Shown in pieces: positions 16,522-25,850 of a stretch of 64,000 nt of DNA. How positions within the stretch are numbered: the stretch's first letter is position 1; each line of letters begins with the position of its first letter. Both the position numbers and the translations under genes were made by a program. The DNA lies in assembly GCF_017873335.1 (NCBI RefSeq), contig NZ_JAGGKB010000001.1, forward strand, positions 124,001 to 188,000, written 5' to 3'. The notes beneath the pieces were generated by a model, which saw only the letters and a list, made by a program, of their open reading frames with translations, searched no databases and was not told the origin of the DNA. Source of the stretch: Thermococcus stetteri. Lineage in GTDB: Archaea > Methanobacteriota_B > Thermococci > Thermococcales > Thermococcaceae.

Positions 16522-17499
16522 TCACTCCTCTCCAAAAATCCTCTCGACGAACCACTTCTCGTCAAAGGGCCTGAGGTCGTCGTAGCCCTGTCCGACGCCG
16601 ACGAAGAGTATGGGTGCGCCGATTGCGTGGCTTATGCTCAAAGCCGCCCCTCCCCTCGCGTCCGCGTCGAGCTTGGTGAGTATAACCCCGTCTATTCTTA
16701 CAGCGTCGTTGAACTGCTTGGCCTGTTCGACTACTGCGTTGCCTCCGAGTGAGTCTCCCACGAATATCACCAAATCGGGCTTGGTAACGCGGGCGATCTT
16801 CTTCATCTCATCCATGAGGTTTCTGTTCAGCTCGTTTCTCCCTGCGGTGTCGATGAGGACGACGTCAATCCCCCTCGCCTTGGCGTGCTGGATGGCATCG
16901 TAGGCCACGGCGGCTGGATCCGCACCGTAGTCGTGCTTGATGACCTTGACGCCGACTCTCTTTGCGTGTTCTTCAAGCTGCTCTATTGCTCCAGCCCTGA
17001 AAGTATCGCTGGCCGCTATTACAACGCTGAACCCGTTCTTTTTGAGCCAGTGGGCGAGCTTCGCTATGGTTGTGGTCTTTCCAGATCCGTTGAACCCCAC
17101 GAAGGCTATGACGAAGGGTTTGTCCTCTTTCGATTTTATCATCTCAAGGAGGTTAATCCTCTTTTCTGGGGTCAGGATTTCTAGAATGGCTTCCCTCAGG
17201 GCCTCTTCTACAATCTTGCCCTTGTTGGTACCTATCCTGACCTTTCTTCCGACGAGCTTCTCCTTTATCTTCTCGCGGAGGGCTTCTACGGTCTCAAGAG
17301 CAACGTCTGCCTCAAGGAGTTCAAGTTCAAGCTCATCTAGAGCATCCTCAATGTCCTTCTCCTTTATCTCAACCTGGAGAAGTCTCCCGAGGAAGCCTTC
17401 CTCTTTCTGAGGAGCCTTAACAGCCTTTTCCTCTTCTTCTATTTTCTCCTCAACTTCCTTTGTGAACTTTTTGAGCTTCTCCCTGAGCTTTCCAAACAT
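16522..17499 (-). CDS. ftsY: signal recognition particle receptor FtsY
   Basis: A 325-aa SRP GTPase. An acidic/basic coiled N-terminal region (residues 1-45) is followed by the N domain and the G domain: [15 protein letters not shown] (G1), [11 protein letters not shown] (insertion box), DTAGRNELN (G3), [14 protein letters not shown] (G4/G5). It docks SRP-ribosome complexes at the membrane. ATG 17499 preceded by GGTGGTGAG. The minus-strand TATA lies at about 17527-17538, inside an AT-rich patch just downstream of the guide RNA. Confidence 0.96.
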   Translation of the reverse strand: MFGKLREKLKKFTKEVEEKIEEEEKAVKAPQKEEGFLGRLLQVEIKEKDIEDALDELELELLEADVALETVEALREKIKEKLVGRKVRIGTNKGKIVEEALREAILEILTPEKRINLLEMIKSKEDKPFVIAFVGFNGSGKTTTIAKLAHWLKKNGFSVVIAASDTFRAGAIEQLEEHAKRVGVKVIKHDYGADPAAVAYDAIQHAKARGIDVVLIDTAGRNELNRNLMDEMKKIARVTKPDLVIFVGDSLGGNAVVEQAKQFNDAVRIDGVILTKLDADARGGAALSISHAIGAPILFVGVGQGYDDLRPFDEKWFVERIFGEE

Positions 17500-17544
17500 G
17501 CTCACCACCGGTTGAAAGGGCGTATATTATTATATATGACTATC

Positions 17545-17602
17545 GGCCTCAGCGATAGCTGGTGTCCTCACCGCTCGGACCCGAAGCCACTCATCACGGG
17601 CC
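17545..17602 (-). ncRNA. C/D-box guide sRNA
   Basis: Read on the minus strand: box C GTGATGA (17597-17591), a 12-nt guide GTGGCTTCGGGT, box D' CCGA (17578-17575), a 4-nt spacer, box C' TGAGGA (17570-17565), a second 12-nt guide CACCAGCTATCG, and box D CTGA (17552-17549). GGCC on both flanks can close a terminal stem. Two 12-nt guides and a total of 58 nt are the standard archaeal design. The D guide complements CGATAGCTGG and the D' guide complements ACCCGAAGCC, both of which resemble conserved 23S rRNA domain II segments (recalled, not checked). Box C overlaps the stop codon of the upstream gene. Confidence 0.8.
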
Positions 17603-18109
17603 TTTTCTCCGAATGAACTCCTTGGATTCAACTACCCTGCCCTCTTCAATGCGGTACAGCTTTATAACCTCTGCACCCAGGGTTTCCCTGCGGTAGGCTA
17701 AGAGGTAGTCCACAAAGTTCCTTATTGGATAGCGGGTTATTGAATCCCCAATGTATTTGGTTTCATATAGAAGAATAAGCTTGTTCCGATTCTCATCTAG
17801 CCAATCATAAAGCTTTTTCTGTTCCTCTTTTGAGCGCGAGAGGGGGTTTAATATGAGGTATGCATCAAAGCCCGGGTTCTCCAGGGGATCACCGAGAAAA
17901 ACTTCTCCATCGACAACAAACGGAAGTCCCTCTGCTAGGATTTTATACCCTTCCCTCGCCCATTCATTGAGGAATATTCTTGCTATTCTTCGGGGGTTTC
18001 CGCTCATCAGAATCCTCCCAGATTTAACATAGACAAGATCGCTCAGCTTCATTCCGATCAGAGGTACTTCCCGGATAGAGTTAAAAAGATTTCCTACTTT
18101 GCGAAACAT
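17594..18109 (-). CDS. hypothetical protein, 171 aa
   Basis: Soluble protein of no recognised family. Segments include KLSDLVYVKSGRILMSGNPRRIARIFLNEWAREG and FDAYLILNPLSRSKEEQKKLYDWLDENR, suggesting an alpha/beta fold. ATG 18109 is the only good start, though no strong binding site is seen. Its TGA stop is part of the box C of the guide RNA downstream. Confidence 0.7.
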   Translation of the reverse strand: MFRKVGNLFNSIREVPLIGMKLSDLVYVKSGRILMSGNPRRIARIFLNEWAREGYKILAEGLPFVVDGEVFLGDPLENPGFDAYLILNPLSRSKEEQKKLYDWLDENRNKLILLYETKYIGDSITRYPIRNFVDYLLAYRRETLGAEVIKLYRIEEGRVVESKEFIRRKGP

Positions 18110-18175
18110 TTTCTAAAAACATCCCTAGTTACTGAAAAGTCGTTAAAAATCCCTGAAAACAACTTAACAGACCAC

Positions 18176-18232
18176 AAACTATATATCCCACCCCCAAACC
18201 CAACTCATAATGACAAACCTTTCAGGGGTGTT
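18176..18232 (+). promoter_or_regulatory. promoter and leader of the BMP nucleoside transporter operon
   Basis: CTATATATCCC (TATA at about 18180-18186) lies 50 bases before the lipoprotein ATG at 18236, predicting a start near 18210 and a leader of about 25 bases. GGGGTG at about 18224-18229 is the binding site. The region upstream contains two CTGAAAA direct repeats (18131 and 18153 areas) of unknown meaning. Confidence 0.65.
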
Positions 18233-18235
18233 CCC

Positions 18236-19492
18236 ATGAAGAAGAGCCTGGTAGCAGTTTTCCTTGTGGGCCTGCTGGCCCTTAGTGTCGTTGCAAGCGG
18301 TTGCATAAGCGGGGGAGGACAGGCTTCCTCGACGGCGACAAAAACAGAGGGAAAAGCAGGCGCAATCGCCATTGTCTATGACGTCGGTGGCAGGGGTGAC
18401 CAGAGCTTCAACGATATGGCCTACCTCGGCGCCTCTAAGGCCGCTAAGGACTTCAACCTTGAACTCGTTGAGCTCCAGAGCAACAGCGAGGACGACTACA
18501 TAAAGAACCTCGAGACCCTCGCCAAGCAGAAGAAGTACAAGGTTATAATCGCCGTTGGTTTCATGATGACTGACGCCGTAAAGGCCGTCGCCGATAAGTA
18601 TCCCGACCAGAAGTTCGCAATCATTGACGGCTACATCCCGGACAAGCCGAACGTCATGAGCATCCTCTTCAAGGAAAACGAGGGTTCAGCCCTCGCCGGT
18701 GCCCTCGCAGGCCTCATCGCCGCTAACGACGGCAAGGACAAGGTCGGTATCGTCCTCGGTATGGAGATATCGGTTCTCTACAAGTTCGAGGCCGGCTACC
18801 GCTTCGGAATCAAGTGGGCCGAGGACTACTACAAGCAGAAGACCGGAAAAGATGTCAGCATAGACGTCCTCTACCAGTACACCGGCTCCTTCAACGACGC
18901 GGCCAAGGGTAAGGCCGCCGCCCAGGCCCAGCTCCAGCAGGGTGCTTGGGTCATCTACCAGGTCGCCGGTGGAACCGGTCTCGGTGTCTTCGACGCCGTT
19001 AAGGAAGTTCTCGACTCCCAGGGCAAGAAGATGGGGCCGCCCTTCGCCATCGGTGTCGACTCAGCCCAGGACTGGATCAAGCCGGGCGTCATCATAGCCA
19101 GCATGATGAAGCGCGTTGACGTCGGTGTCTACAACGCGGTTAAAGCAGCCGTCGAGGGAACCTTCAAGGGCGGCATCGTCGAGCTAGGCCTCAAGGACAA
19201 AGGTGTTGGGCTCAGCACCGTCGACGACGTTATGGCCATGTTTAACTCCCTGCCTGAGGACACCCAGAAGAAGAAGCTCCAGGAGCTCGGCTTCAACAGC
19301 AAGGAGGAGCTCCAGCAGTACCTCGAGAACACCAGGAAGCAGGTTCCCGACTGGATATGGCAGGCGGTTGACGAGCTCAAGCAGAAGATAATCAGCGGCG
19401 AGATCAAGGTTCCGGCCCCGATGGACAAGGAAGGCATTGAGAAGGTCAGGCAAGCCAAGACCTGGCAGGAGATGGAGCAGCTCGCCAGCTGA
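18236..19492 (+). CDS. BMP-family nucleoside-binding lipoprotein of an ABC transporter
   Basis: A 418-aa lipoprotein. The signal peptide ends in the lipobox VVASGC (Cys about residue 22), followed by a Gly/Ser/Thr linker. The BMP/Med fold has AIVYDVGGRGDQSFNDMAYLG, FKENEGSALAGALAGLIA and DSAQDWIKPGVIIASMMKRVD. Residues about 330-400 form an extra helical segment (FNSLPEDTQKKKLQELGF, SKEELQQYLENTRKQ) not typical of the short bacterial forms. It is followed at 41 bp by the ATPase and two permease genes, so it should supply nucleosides to this importer. Confidence 0.93.
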   Translation: MKKSLVAVFLVGLLALSVVASGCISGGGQASSTATKTEGKAGAIAIVYDVGGRGDQSFNDMAYLGASKAAKDFNLELVELQSNSEDDYIKNLETLAKQKKYKVIIAVGFMMTDAVKAVADKYPDQKFAIIDGYIPDKPNVMSILFKENEGSALAGALAGLIAANDGKDKVGIVLGMEISVLYKFEAGYRFGIKWAEDYYKQKTGKDVSIDVLYQYTGSFNDAAKGKAAAQAQLQQGAWVIYQVAGGTGLGVFDAVKEVLDSQGKKMGPPFAIGVDSAQDWIKPGVIIASMMKRVDVGVYNAVKAAVEGTFKGGIVELGLKDKGVGLSTVDDVMAMFNSLPEDTQKKKLQELGFNSKEELQQYLENTRKQVPDWIWQAVDELKQKIISGEIKVPAPMDKEGIEKVRQAKTWQEMEQLAS

Positions 19493-19533
19493 TCCCTTTC
19501 TTTTCTCTTCTTCAATTTGAGGGGGGTTGGTCT

Positions 19534-21078
19534 GTGGGTGAGGAAAAGCGGCCGATCATCGAGATGAAGGGCATCGTTAAGGTCTATCCCGATGGAACAA
19601 GGGCTTTGAGGGGAGTTGATCTAACCGTTTATGAGGGTGAGATTCTCGGTCTTCTTGGTGAGAACGGTGCTGGAAAGACAACTCTTATGAAGATCCTCTT
19701 TGGTATGCTCAAACCGACATCAGGTAAAATCATCGTTAAGGGGGAGGAGGTTCACTTCAAAAGCCCCTCTGATGCCATAGCGAAGGGCATCGGAATGGTT
19801 CACCAGCACTTCACGCTCGTTGAGGTGTTCGATGCGCTTCACAACATAATCCTCGGAATGGAGGGGCACGGGCTGTTCTCCAAGATAGACGTCGAGAACG
19901 CGAGGAAAAAGCTCCAGAAGCTGATGGACGAGCTGAACTTCCAGGTTCCGCTCGATGTCCCCGTTGAGAACCTCCCGGTTGGAGTCCAGCAGAGGATTGA
20001 GATACTCAAGATGCTCTACAGGAACGTTGACGTCCTCATCCTCGACGAGCCGACTGCCGTTCTAACCCCCATTGAAGTCGAGGAGCTCTTCAGGGTCCTG
20101 AGACAGCTCAAGGCCGAGGGGAAGACGATAATCTTCATCAGCCACAAGCTCAACGAGGTCATGGAGATAACCGACAGGGTCACGGTAATAAGGAGGGGGG
20201 AAGTCATCGGAACGGTCAACACGAGCGAGGCGACGCCGCAACTCTTGGCGAGAATGATGGTCGGAAGGGACGTCGTCCTGAGGCTCGAAAAGCCTCCTGC
20301 ACAGCCAGGAAAATCGGTGCTCCGCGTTGAGAACCTCTGGGTCAAGGGAGACAGGGGGGAGGATGCAGTTAAGGGTCTGAGCTTCGAGGTCAGGGCGGGA
20401 GAGATATTTGGAATAGCAGGTGTTGAGGGCAACGGTCAGACGGAGCTTATCGAAGCAATCACAGGGCTTAGAAAGGTCGAGAAAGGAAGGGTCTTGATTG
20501 AGGATAAGGACGTTACTGGGAAAACCCCCAAGGAGCTCTACGACTTGGGCATGGCTCACATTCCAGAGGATAGAACCCACATGGGGCTCGTTCTCGATAT
20601 GACGGTCACCGAAAACTCCATCCTCGGCCTGCACTGGAGGAAAAAGTTCCAGCGGTTCAGGGGAGTGATCCACTGGGGCAAGGCGAGGGAACACGCCAAG
20701 AACCTGATAGAAAAGTTCGACATTCTCGCCCCTGGAACCGAGGCTCCAGCTAAGGCCCTCAGCGGCGGGAACCAGCAGAAGCTCATAGTGGCAAGAGAGG
20801 TCAGTAAGGAACCGATTCTAATCGTTGCATCCCAGCCTACGAGGGGTGTGGACGTTGCATCCACAGAATACATTAGAAACTACCTGATAAAGCTCAGAAC
20901 TGAGGGAAAGGCCGTTCTTCTAGTCTCCGCTGACCTCGACGAGGTTCTTCAGCTGAGCGACAGGATGGGAATAATGTACGAGGGCGAGTTCATGGGCGTT
21001 GTCAAGCCTGAAGAGGTCACGATAGAGGAGATAGGTATGATGATGGGGGGCATCAGGTATGAAGAGCTCAGGAAGTGA
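19534..21078 (+). CDS. nucleoside ABC transporter ATP-binding protein (two NBDs)
   Basis: A 514-aa protein with tandem ABC domains, as in sugar/nucleoside importers of the CUT2/BMP type. NBD1 has Walker A GENGAGKTT, signature LPVGVQQR, Walker B LILDEPTAVL and SHKLNEV. NBD2 has a degenerate Walker A GVEGNGQTE, an intact signature LSGGNQQK and IVASQPTRGVD. The asymmetric active sites are usual in this family. GTG 19534 is the likely start. The 3' end overlaps the first permease by 20 bp. Confidence 0.94.
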   Translation: MGEEKRPIIEMKGIVKVYPDGTRALRGVDLTVYEGEILGLLGENGAGKTTLMKILFGMLKPTSGKIIVKGEEVHFKSPSDAIAKGIGMVHQHFTLVEVFDALHNIILGMEGHGLFSKIDVENARKKLQKLMDELNFQVPLDVPVENLPVGVQQRIEILKMLYRNVDVLILDEPTAVLTPIEVEELFRVLRQLKAEGKTIIFISHKLNEVMEITDRVTVIRRGEVIGTVNTSEATPQLLARMMVGRDVVLRLEKPPAQPGKSVLRVENLWVKGDRGEDAVKGLSFEVRAGEIFGIAGVEGNGQTELIEAITGLRKVEKGRVLIEDKDVTGKTPKELYDLGMAHIPEDRTHMGLVLDMTVTENSILGLHWRKKFQRFRGVIHWGKAREHAKNLIEKFDILAPGTEAPAKALSGGNQQKLIVAREVSKEPILIVASQPTRGVDVASTEYIRNYLIKLRTEGKAVLLVSADLDEVLQLSDRMGIMYEGEFMGVVKPEEVTIEEIGMMMGGIRYEELRK

Positions 21079-22111
21079 AATCCTCAGAAAGCTCAACGTT
21101 AAGGCCTTCATCGAGAGTCTGATAGCGATCTTCGTGGGCTTTCTCATCGGAGCAATAGTAATGTACGCCTTCGGCTATAATGCGATTAAGGCCTATGAGG
21201 GCCTATTTAGGGGCGCACTCGGTTCGATAGACGGAATAGCAGCGACCTTGGACTACTCAACCCCCATAATGCTGACGGCTCTAACGTTCGCCGTGGGTAC
21301 GAGGACTGGAATATTCAACATCGGCGCCGAGAGCTCCTTCTACTTCGGAGCAATAGCGGCGGTGATCTTCACCAACATCTGGGACAACATGTGGTTTGGC
21401 CTCCTCATGGGGATGCTCTTAGGAGCTCTCTGGGCACTTCCCGCGGCCCTCCTCAAGGTCTACCGCGGCGTCCACGAGGTCATCTCTACTATTATGCTGA
21501 ACTGGATAGGCTGGTACTTCGTCATCTACCTCATAGTCGGTCCCTACGCTAATCCACAGGACCCCAACAAGACGATAAGAATCCCAGAGGCGGCGAGACT
21601 GCCCCTCATTGGAAACACGACCCTCTCGTGGGGCTTCATCATAGCAGTTCTGGCGGCACTCTTCACGTACTTTCTGCTCTGGCACACTGGACTCGGCTTC
21701 GGCATGCGCGTCAGCGGACAGAACCCAAGGGCAGCCGAGTACGGCGGCATAAACCCCAAGATGGCAATTATGTGGTCGTTTATAATAGGAGGGCTTGTGA
21801 GTGGTCTTGGCGGCGCAATAAAGATAATGGGCGGTTACCCCGGCTACGCGATAAGCCAGGGCGGCGCAAACATCTACGGTCTCGGTTTCGATGGAATCGG
21901 TGTGTCCCTGGTTGGCAGGAATCATCCACTCGGTATAATTCTCTCGTCAATATTCTTTGGAATGCTCAGGGCCGGCACCTCGACGATGCAGGCCACTGCC
22001 CAGGTTCCCCTTGAGATCGTCAGGGTCATCCAAGGAATTATAGTCATCACTGTTGCTATCCCCGGACTCCTCGACCTGATTAGAAAGGCCGTTGGGAGAG
22101 GATTACAATGA
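21059..22111 (+). CDS. nucleoside ABC transporter permease 1
   Basis: A 350-aa BPD_transp_2-family permease with about nine hydrophobic segments. The coupling region around VSGQNPRAAEYGGINPKMAIM is followed by GLVSGLGGAIKIMG. ATG 21059 lies inside the ATPase gene's last 20 bases, so translation is coupled. Its partner is the next gene, with which it overlaps by 4 bp. Confidence 0.93.
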   Translation: MKSSGSEILRKLNVKAFIESLIAIFVGFLIGAIVMYAFGYNAIKAYEGLFRGALGSIDGIAATLDYSTPIMLTALTFAVGTRTGIFNIGAESSFYFGAIAAVIFTNIWDNMWFGLLMGMLLGALWALPAALLKVYRGVHEVISTIMLNWIGWYFVIYLIVGPYANPQDPNKTIRIPEAARLPLIGNTTLSWGFIIAVLAALFTYFLLWHTGLGFGMRVSGQNPRAAEYGGINPKMAIMWSFIIGGLVSGLGGAIKIMGGYPGYAISQGGANIYGLGFDGIGVSLVGRNHPLGIILSSIFFGMLRAGTSTMQATAQVPLEIVRVIQGIIVITVAIPGLLDLIRKAVGRGLQ

Positions 22112-22995
22112 ACGTGGCGGACATATTAAGCCCCCTCGTGATCTCGCTCATAGCAATGGTTCCCATAGTCCTCACGAGCGTCGGTGCGGCCTGGAGCGAG
22201 AGGGCCGGAGTTGTAAGCATAGGCTACGAGGGAGTCCTTCTCATGAGCGCCTTCTTCGGAGGCATATTCGCTGAGGTCAGCGGGCATGCTTCAATAGGTC
22301 TCCTTGGAGGGATCCTCGTGGGAATCCTCCTTGGAATGCTCCACGGCTTCCTCACGGTCTACCTTAAGGGCGACCATGTGATTCCGGGTATAGGCATAAA
22401 CCTCCTCGCCGCTGGTGTCGTTCCCTTTGGAATCCTCGCCTACTGGGGGACGGCAGGCCAGCACCAGCTGCCCTTCAAGCTCTACCACTGGAGGACTCCC
22501 TACGGAGAGATAAGCCCGATGGTGTTCGTGACCATCGCCGTAGCGATAATTACCTGGTGGGTGCTCTTCAAGACCCCCCTGGGCTTAAGAGTGAGAGCAG
22601 TCGGTGAGAACCCGGAGGCGGCGGATGCACTCGGTATAAACGTCGAGAAGTACCGCTTCTGGTCAACGGTCTACGGCCATGCCCTAGCGGGACTTGCAGG
22701 GGCTTACATGAGCGTTGACTGGCTCGGCCTCGTGCACAAAACAATGTCTGGAGGAAGGGGCTTCATAGCGCTCGCCAACATGGTGTTCAGCAACTGGAAC
22801 CCGCTGGTTTCGCTCATCAGCGGTTGGCTCTTCGGCTTCTTCGACGCACTGGCAACGTGGCTTGCTCCAAAGCACATAATCCCGGGACAGTTCATCCTGA
22901 TGTTGCCCTACATAATGACCCTGATCATCGTTGCGGGAATAATAGGAAAGGCAAAGCCGCCGAAGGCCGACGGAAAACCGTACAAGAGGGAGTAA
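22108..22995 (+). CDS. nucleoside ABC transporter permease 2
   Basis: A 295-aa BPD_transp_2-family permease, shorter than its partner as usual. It has WSERAGVVSIGYEGVLLMSAF near the N-terminus and the coupling motif RVRAVGENPEAADALGINVEKYRF. Start ATG 22108 overlaps the stop of the preceding permease (ATGA). It ends the operon; a T-rich run just past its stop doubles as the end of the convergent gene. Confidence 0.93.
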   Translation: MNVADILSPLVISLIAMVPIVLTSVGAAWSERAGVVSIGYEGVLLMSAFFGGIFAEVSGHASIGLLGGILVGILLGMLHGFLTVYLKGDHVIPGIGINLLAAGVVPFGILAYWGTAGQHQLPFKLYHWRTPYGEISPMVFVTIAVAIITWWVLFKTPLGLRVRAVGENPEAADALGINVEKYRFWSTVYGHALAGLAGAYMSVDWLGLVHKTMSGGRGFIALANMVFSNWNPLVSLISGWLFGFFDALATWLAPKHIIPGQFILMLPYIMTLIIVAGIIGKAKPPKADGKPYKRE

Positions 22996-23001
22996 TGCCC
23001 T

Positions 23002-23994
23002 CTACTTTTTTATTATCACTCCTAGGGCAGTTCCGAGTACTATTCCAGTAATCAGTGAAAGCAGGATGTACCGCTCTGTGTTTGCTTCTGTTTCCCTTTT
23101 GGTTTCTTTGGGCACCACTTCAACGTTTTTACCGTTGAGTGCTTCGATAACCGCCGCCGTGTTCTTCACCAGCCAGTCTGTGTAGTTGCCGGAGCTCCAG
23201 AATACGGTTATTCCAGCGAGCGGCCTTCCGCTCTTATCGGCCAGCTCCATCATGGCTCTTTTCATTTGATCCGGACTGTCGAGGCCGTACACGAGGATGT
23301 CCACTCCCTCTGCCCTTCCTAAGAGCGTATCAACGCCCTTGGCCGGGACTTCTTCTTCAGGCTTCAGGGCATCAACGGCCTTAATTCCAAGCCACTCCAG
23401 GGCGTACTGGTCGGGGGGCATCTGTATGACAGCGGTGGCGTTTGAATGAACGAAGGATTTGTATGAATCGGCTATTCCAAGAACCTTCGCTTTAAAGGTC
23501 TCAAACTGGAGCCTGTACTCGCTTTCCCTTGCCGGGTCGCTCTGGATAAGTGCCTCCTCGGTCGCCTCCGCTATTGCAATGGCGTTGTATGGGTCGAGCC
23601 AGACGCCGTGGGGGTTGTCCTTCTCGTTGTACCAGTGCTCCTTGAGGTATCTGAAGCCGTATTTTTTGTAGTCGTCCACGAGGAGTATCCTGCCGGCTAT
23701 CTCGCCGTTCTCCTTCAGCTCCACCATCCTCTTCTCGACCGGAAGGTGGCCACTGGTAGTCACTATGACGCTGGCCCTCTGGACGAGTTCGACCTGCTCC
23801 GCCGTCATCTGGTAGTCGTGGGGATCGACGCCGGGCGGTATGAGAACCACCACATCGACGCCGGGAAACGCTTCCCTGACTATTGAGCCAAGAGGCCCTA
23901 TCGTGGCCACTACTAGCGGCCTCTCCCCGCTGGCCATTGCTGGATGGAAGAAGAGTGAGCCTATGAGCAGTAGAACTATGATTTCCCTCTTCAT
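23002..23994 (-). CDS. ZnuA-like metal-binding protein, C-terminally anchored, orphan
   Basis: A 330-aa cluster A-I solute-binding protein (ZnuA/TroA fold). An N-terminal signal peptide (to about residue 22) is followed by VVATIGPLGSIVREAFPG, PPGVDPHDYQMTAEQ with the ligand His, and NPHGVWLDPYNAIAIAEA with a second His. A Glu/Lys-rich stretch near residue 300 leads to one C-terminal membrane helix (LLSLITGIVLGTALGVIIKK). It is thus tethered to the membrane rather than being a lipoprotein. No metal permease or ATPase lies beside it. Function in transport or sensing is open. Confidence 0.85.
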   Translation of the reverse strand: MKREIIVLLLIGSLFFHPAMASGERPLVVATIGPLGSIVREAFPGVDVVVLIPPGVDPHDYQMTAEQVELVQRASVIVTTSGHLPVEKRMVELKENGEIAGRILLVDDYKKYGFRYLKEHWYNEKDNPHGVWLDPYNAIAIAEATEEALIQSDPARESEYRLQFETFKAKVLGIADSYKSFVHSNATAVIQMPPDQYALEWLGIKAVDALKPEEEVPAKGVDTLLGRAEGVDILVYGLDSPDQMKRAMMELADKSGRPLAGITVFWSSGNYTDWLVKNTAAVIEALNGKNVEVVPKETKRETEANTERYILLSLITGIVLGTALGVIIKK

Positions 23995-24065
23995 TTTTTG
24001 GTCACCCTAATCCATTTTCAAAAAAACTTTTAAAACATTGTCTCCAGCTACCACGGGTGGTTGTC

Positions 24066-25850
24066 TTGAGAAGACTTGCTGGCTTAATAATCATGGGACT
24101 TCTGCTCTCCACCCTTCCTGCCTCTGCATACGAGGTCCATTCAAAAGTTACCGTTGAGATAAACCCAAACTCGGAGCTTCTTGGGATTCTCTACTACCTT
24201 TCCTTCGGCAACGACACCTTCGTGATAGACAGAGGGAGCTATCTTGAAGAAGTTGAGGCCTACTTCGGAAAATACCGGGATTCAGGTGCCGTTGCACTCT
24301 TGAAGAACTACTTTTCGGGTGCGAATAGTATCCCAGAGAGGGACTACCGTCTCATGATTCTCGAGTACTACCTTCTCCTATGCTCGGAACCTCCTGAGCT
24401 GAAGCCCCTCACCGAGCTGGACTATCCCTGGTTCGAGGAGGTTTTCCTGCCGGCCCTGAGGAAGTTCGCGAGGGAGAGCAACTTCATGGCCTTCTACCGC
24501 TCTCACCAGAACTACTATTGGGAAGATCTGAGGATTTACACGGGTGCGCTTTCGCTCCTTCCACCGGATAGGTTCATGGCCGAGACCACGGAGATTTCCA
24601 ACGTGAGCTACCTCTTTCTCCACCCGTACCTCGTCGCTGTTCACGGCCACAGCTTCAGCCCGGTGCTCAACGGGACGCTCTACTGGGGCGCCGGCGGGAT
24701 GATGCCGCTCGTCAGGAGGACGCCGCAGAGGACTGTCTGGAGCTACAAAACAGCCAGAGATACGATGTTCGGCCTTCCGCTTAACAAGGACGTGATAAAC
24801 TCAACTCGCCTCGATGAGCTGATCTACCTCGGCTTCATCTACCACGAGCTCGGCCACGACGTCACCCTTCCGGCCCTTTACTCCCTCAACCTCACCGAGT
24901 ACGAGTACTTCCAGGATGTCATAGAGGAGGACATGCCCTACCTGGCGCGCTACGACATACACTTCTGGAACCCCGTTGGGATGATCTACGAGGGCTTCGC
25001 AGACGCTTGGGAAGACTACGCCCTGGCCCAGCTGGACGGGAATTACACACTGCTCGAGATGTACATGCAGAAGGCCTGGGGCGAGTTCTGGATAGAGGAG
25101 CTGTTCTACAGGATGCAGGACTGCGTTGACAAGGTCAGAGTCATGGCAGTGCCAAACCTCACCGCCTGCGTTCCCTGGGCCCTCGAGTCCCTCAAGAAGT
25201 TCGTCTCACCCGAGAACGCCAGCCTGGTCTACGAGAATGAAGTTCCGGTAACGCCCCTGAGGGCCTTTGACAGGGCCGCCCAGGCCGGGAAGATAGTGAT
25301 AGTCTATGGCACTCAAAATCCCGACGAAAACGGAACGGAGTACGACAGGGAGACGGCTGAGATGATAGCGGAAAACCTGCGTAAGTTCTACTCCCAGTGG
25401 CCAGGACAAGTGGATGTTGTCGTCAAAGCAGATAGCGAAGTTACAAGCGAAGACCTGAAGGAGAACCTGGTGCTCATCGGCGGCCCCGTCGCGAACTCCG
25501 TCGTGGGAAAACTGGACGGAAACTTCCCCTTCATGTTCGTTAACGTGGGCGGGAACTGGGAGCTGGCGTACACCTGCGATGCATCCGAAAACTGCACTTA
25601 TAGGCCCGTGTTCTTCACAATCACTAACGAGAGCATCACAAGGAGCACCTACCTTCTAACGGACAACGCCTCGGTCATACTCACGATTAGGAACCCGTAC
25701 AACCCCGAGAACTACGTGACTTGGATAGCCGGAGAGAACAGGTACCTGACGAGGCTTTATACGAACCCGACCTACTACCTCAGCAGCTATGAAGTATATG
25801 ATGGAAAAGAAATCCAGATGGGATTCTACGTTCAGCCACTTTCTTCCTGA
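24066..25850 (+). CDS. secreted DUF4932-like protein with HELGH zinc motif
   Basis: A 594-aa exported protein. The signal peptide is RRLAGLIIMGLLLSTLPASA. At about residue 260 FIYHELGHDVT gives the HExxH of zinc metallopeptidases, and EGFADAWEDYALAQ downstream could supply the third ligand (Glu or Asp). The overall N-terminal layout resembles DUF4932. The last 150 residues form a separate beta-rich domain (VIVYGTQNPDENGTEYDRET, VLIGGPVANSVVGKL), like those seen in Thermococcales surface proteins. TTG 24066 is preferred to GTG 24057 since GGGTGG then precedes it. Many N-x-S/T sequons. Confidence 0.75.
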   Translation: MRRLAGLIIMGLLLSTLPASAYEVHSKVTVEINPNSELLGILYYLSFGNDTFVIDRGSYLEEVEAYFGKYRDSGAVALLKNYFSGANSIPERDYRLMILEYYLLLCSEPPELKPLTELDYPWFEEVFLPALRKFARESNFMAFYRSHQNYYWEDLRIYTGALSLLPPDRFMAETTEISNVSYLFLHPYLVAVHGHSFSPVLNGTLYWGAGGMMPLVRRTPQRTVWSYKTARDTMFGLPLNKDVINSTRLDELIYLGFIYHELGHDVTLPALYSLNLTEYEYFQDVIEEDMPYLARYDIHFWNPVGMIYEGFADAWEDYALAQLDGNYTLLEMYMQKAWGEFWIEELFYRMQDCVDKVRVMAVPNLTACVPWALESLKKFVSPENASLVYENEVPVTPLRAFDRAAQAGKIVIVYGTQNPDENGTEYDRETAEMIAENLRKFYSQWPGQVDVVVKADSEVTSEDLKENLVLIGGPVANSVVGKLDGNFPFMFVNVGGNWELAYTCDASENCTYRPVFFTITNESITRSTYLLTDNASVILTIRNPYNPENYVTWIAGENRYLTRLYTNPTYYLSSYEVYDGKEIQMGFYVQPLSS

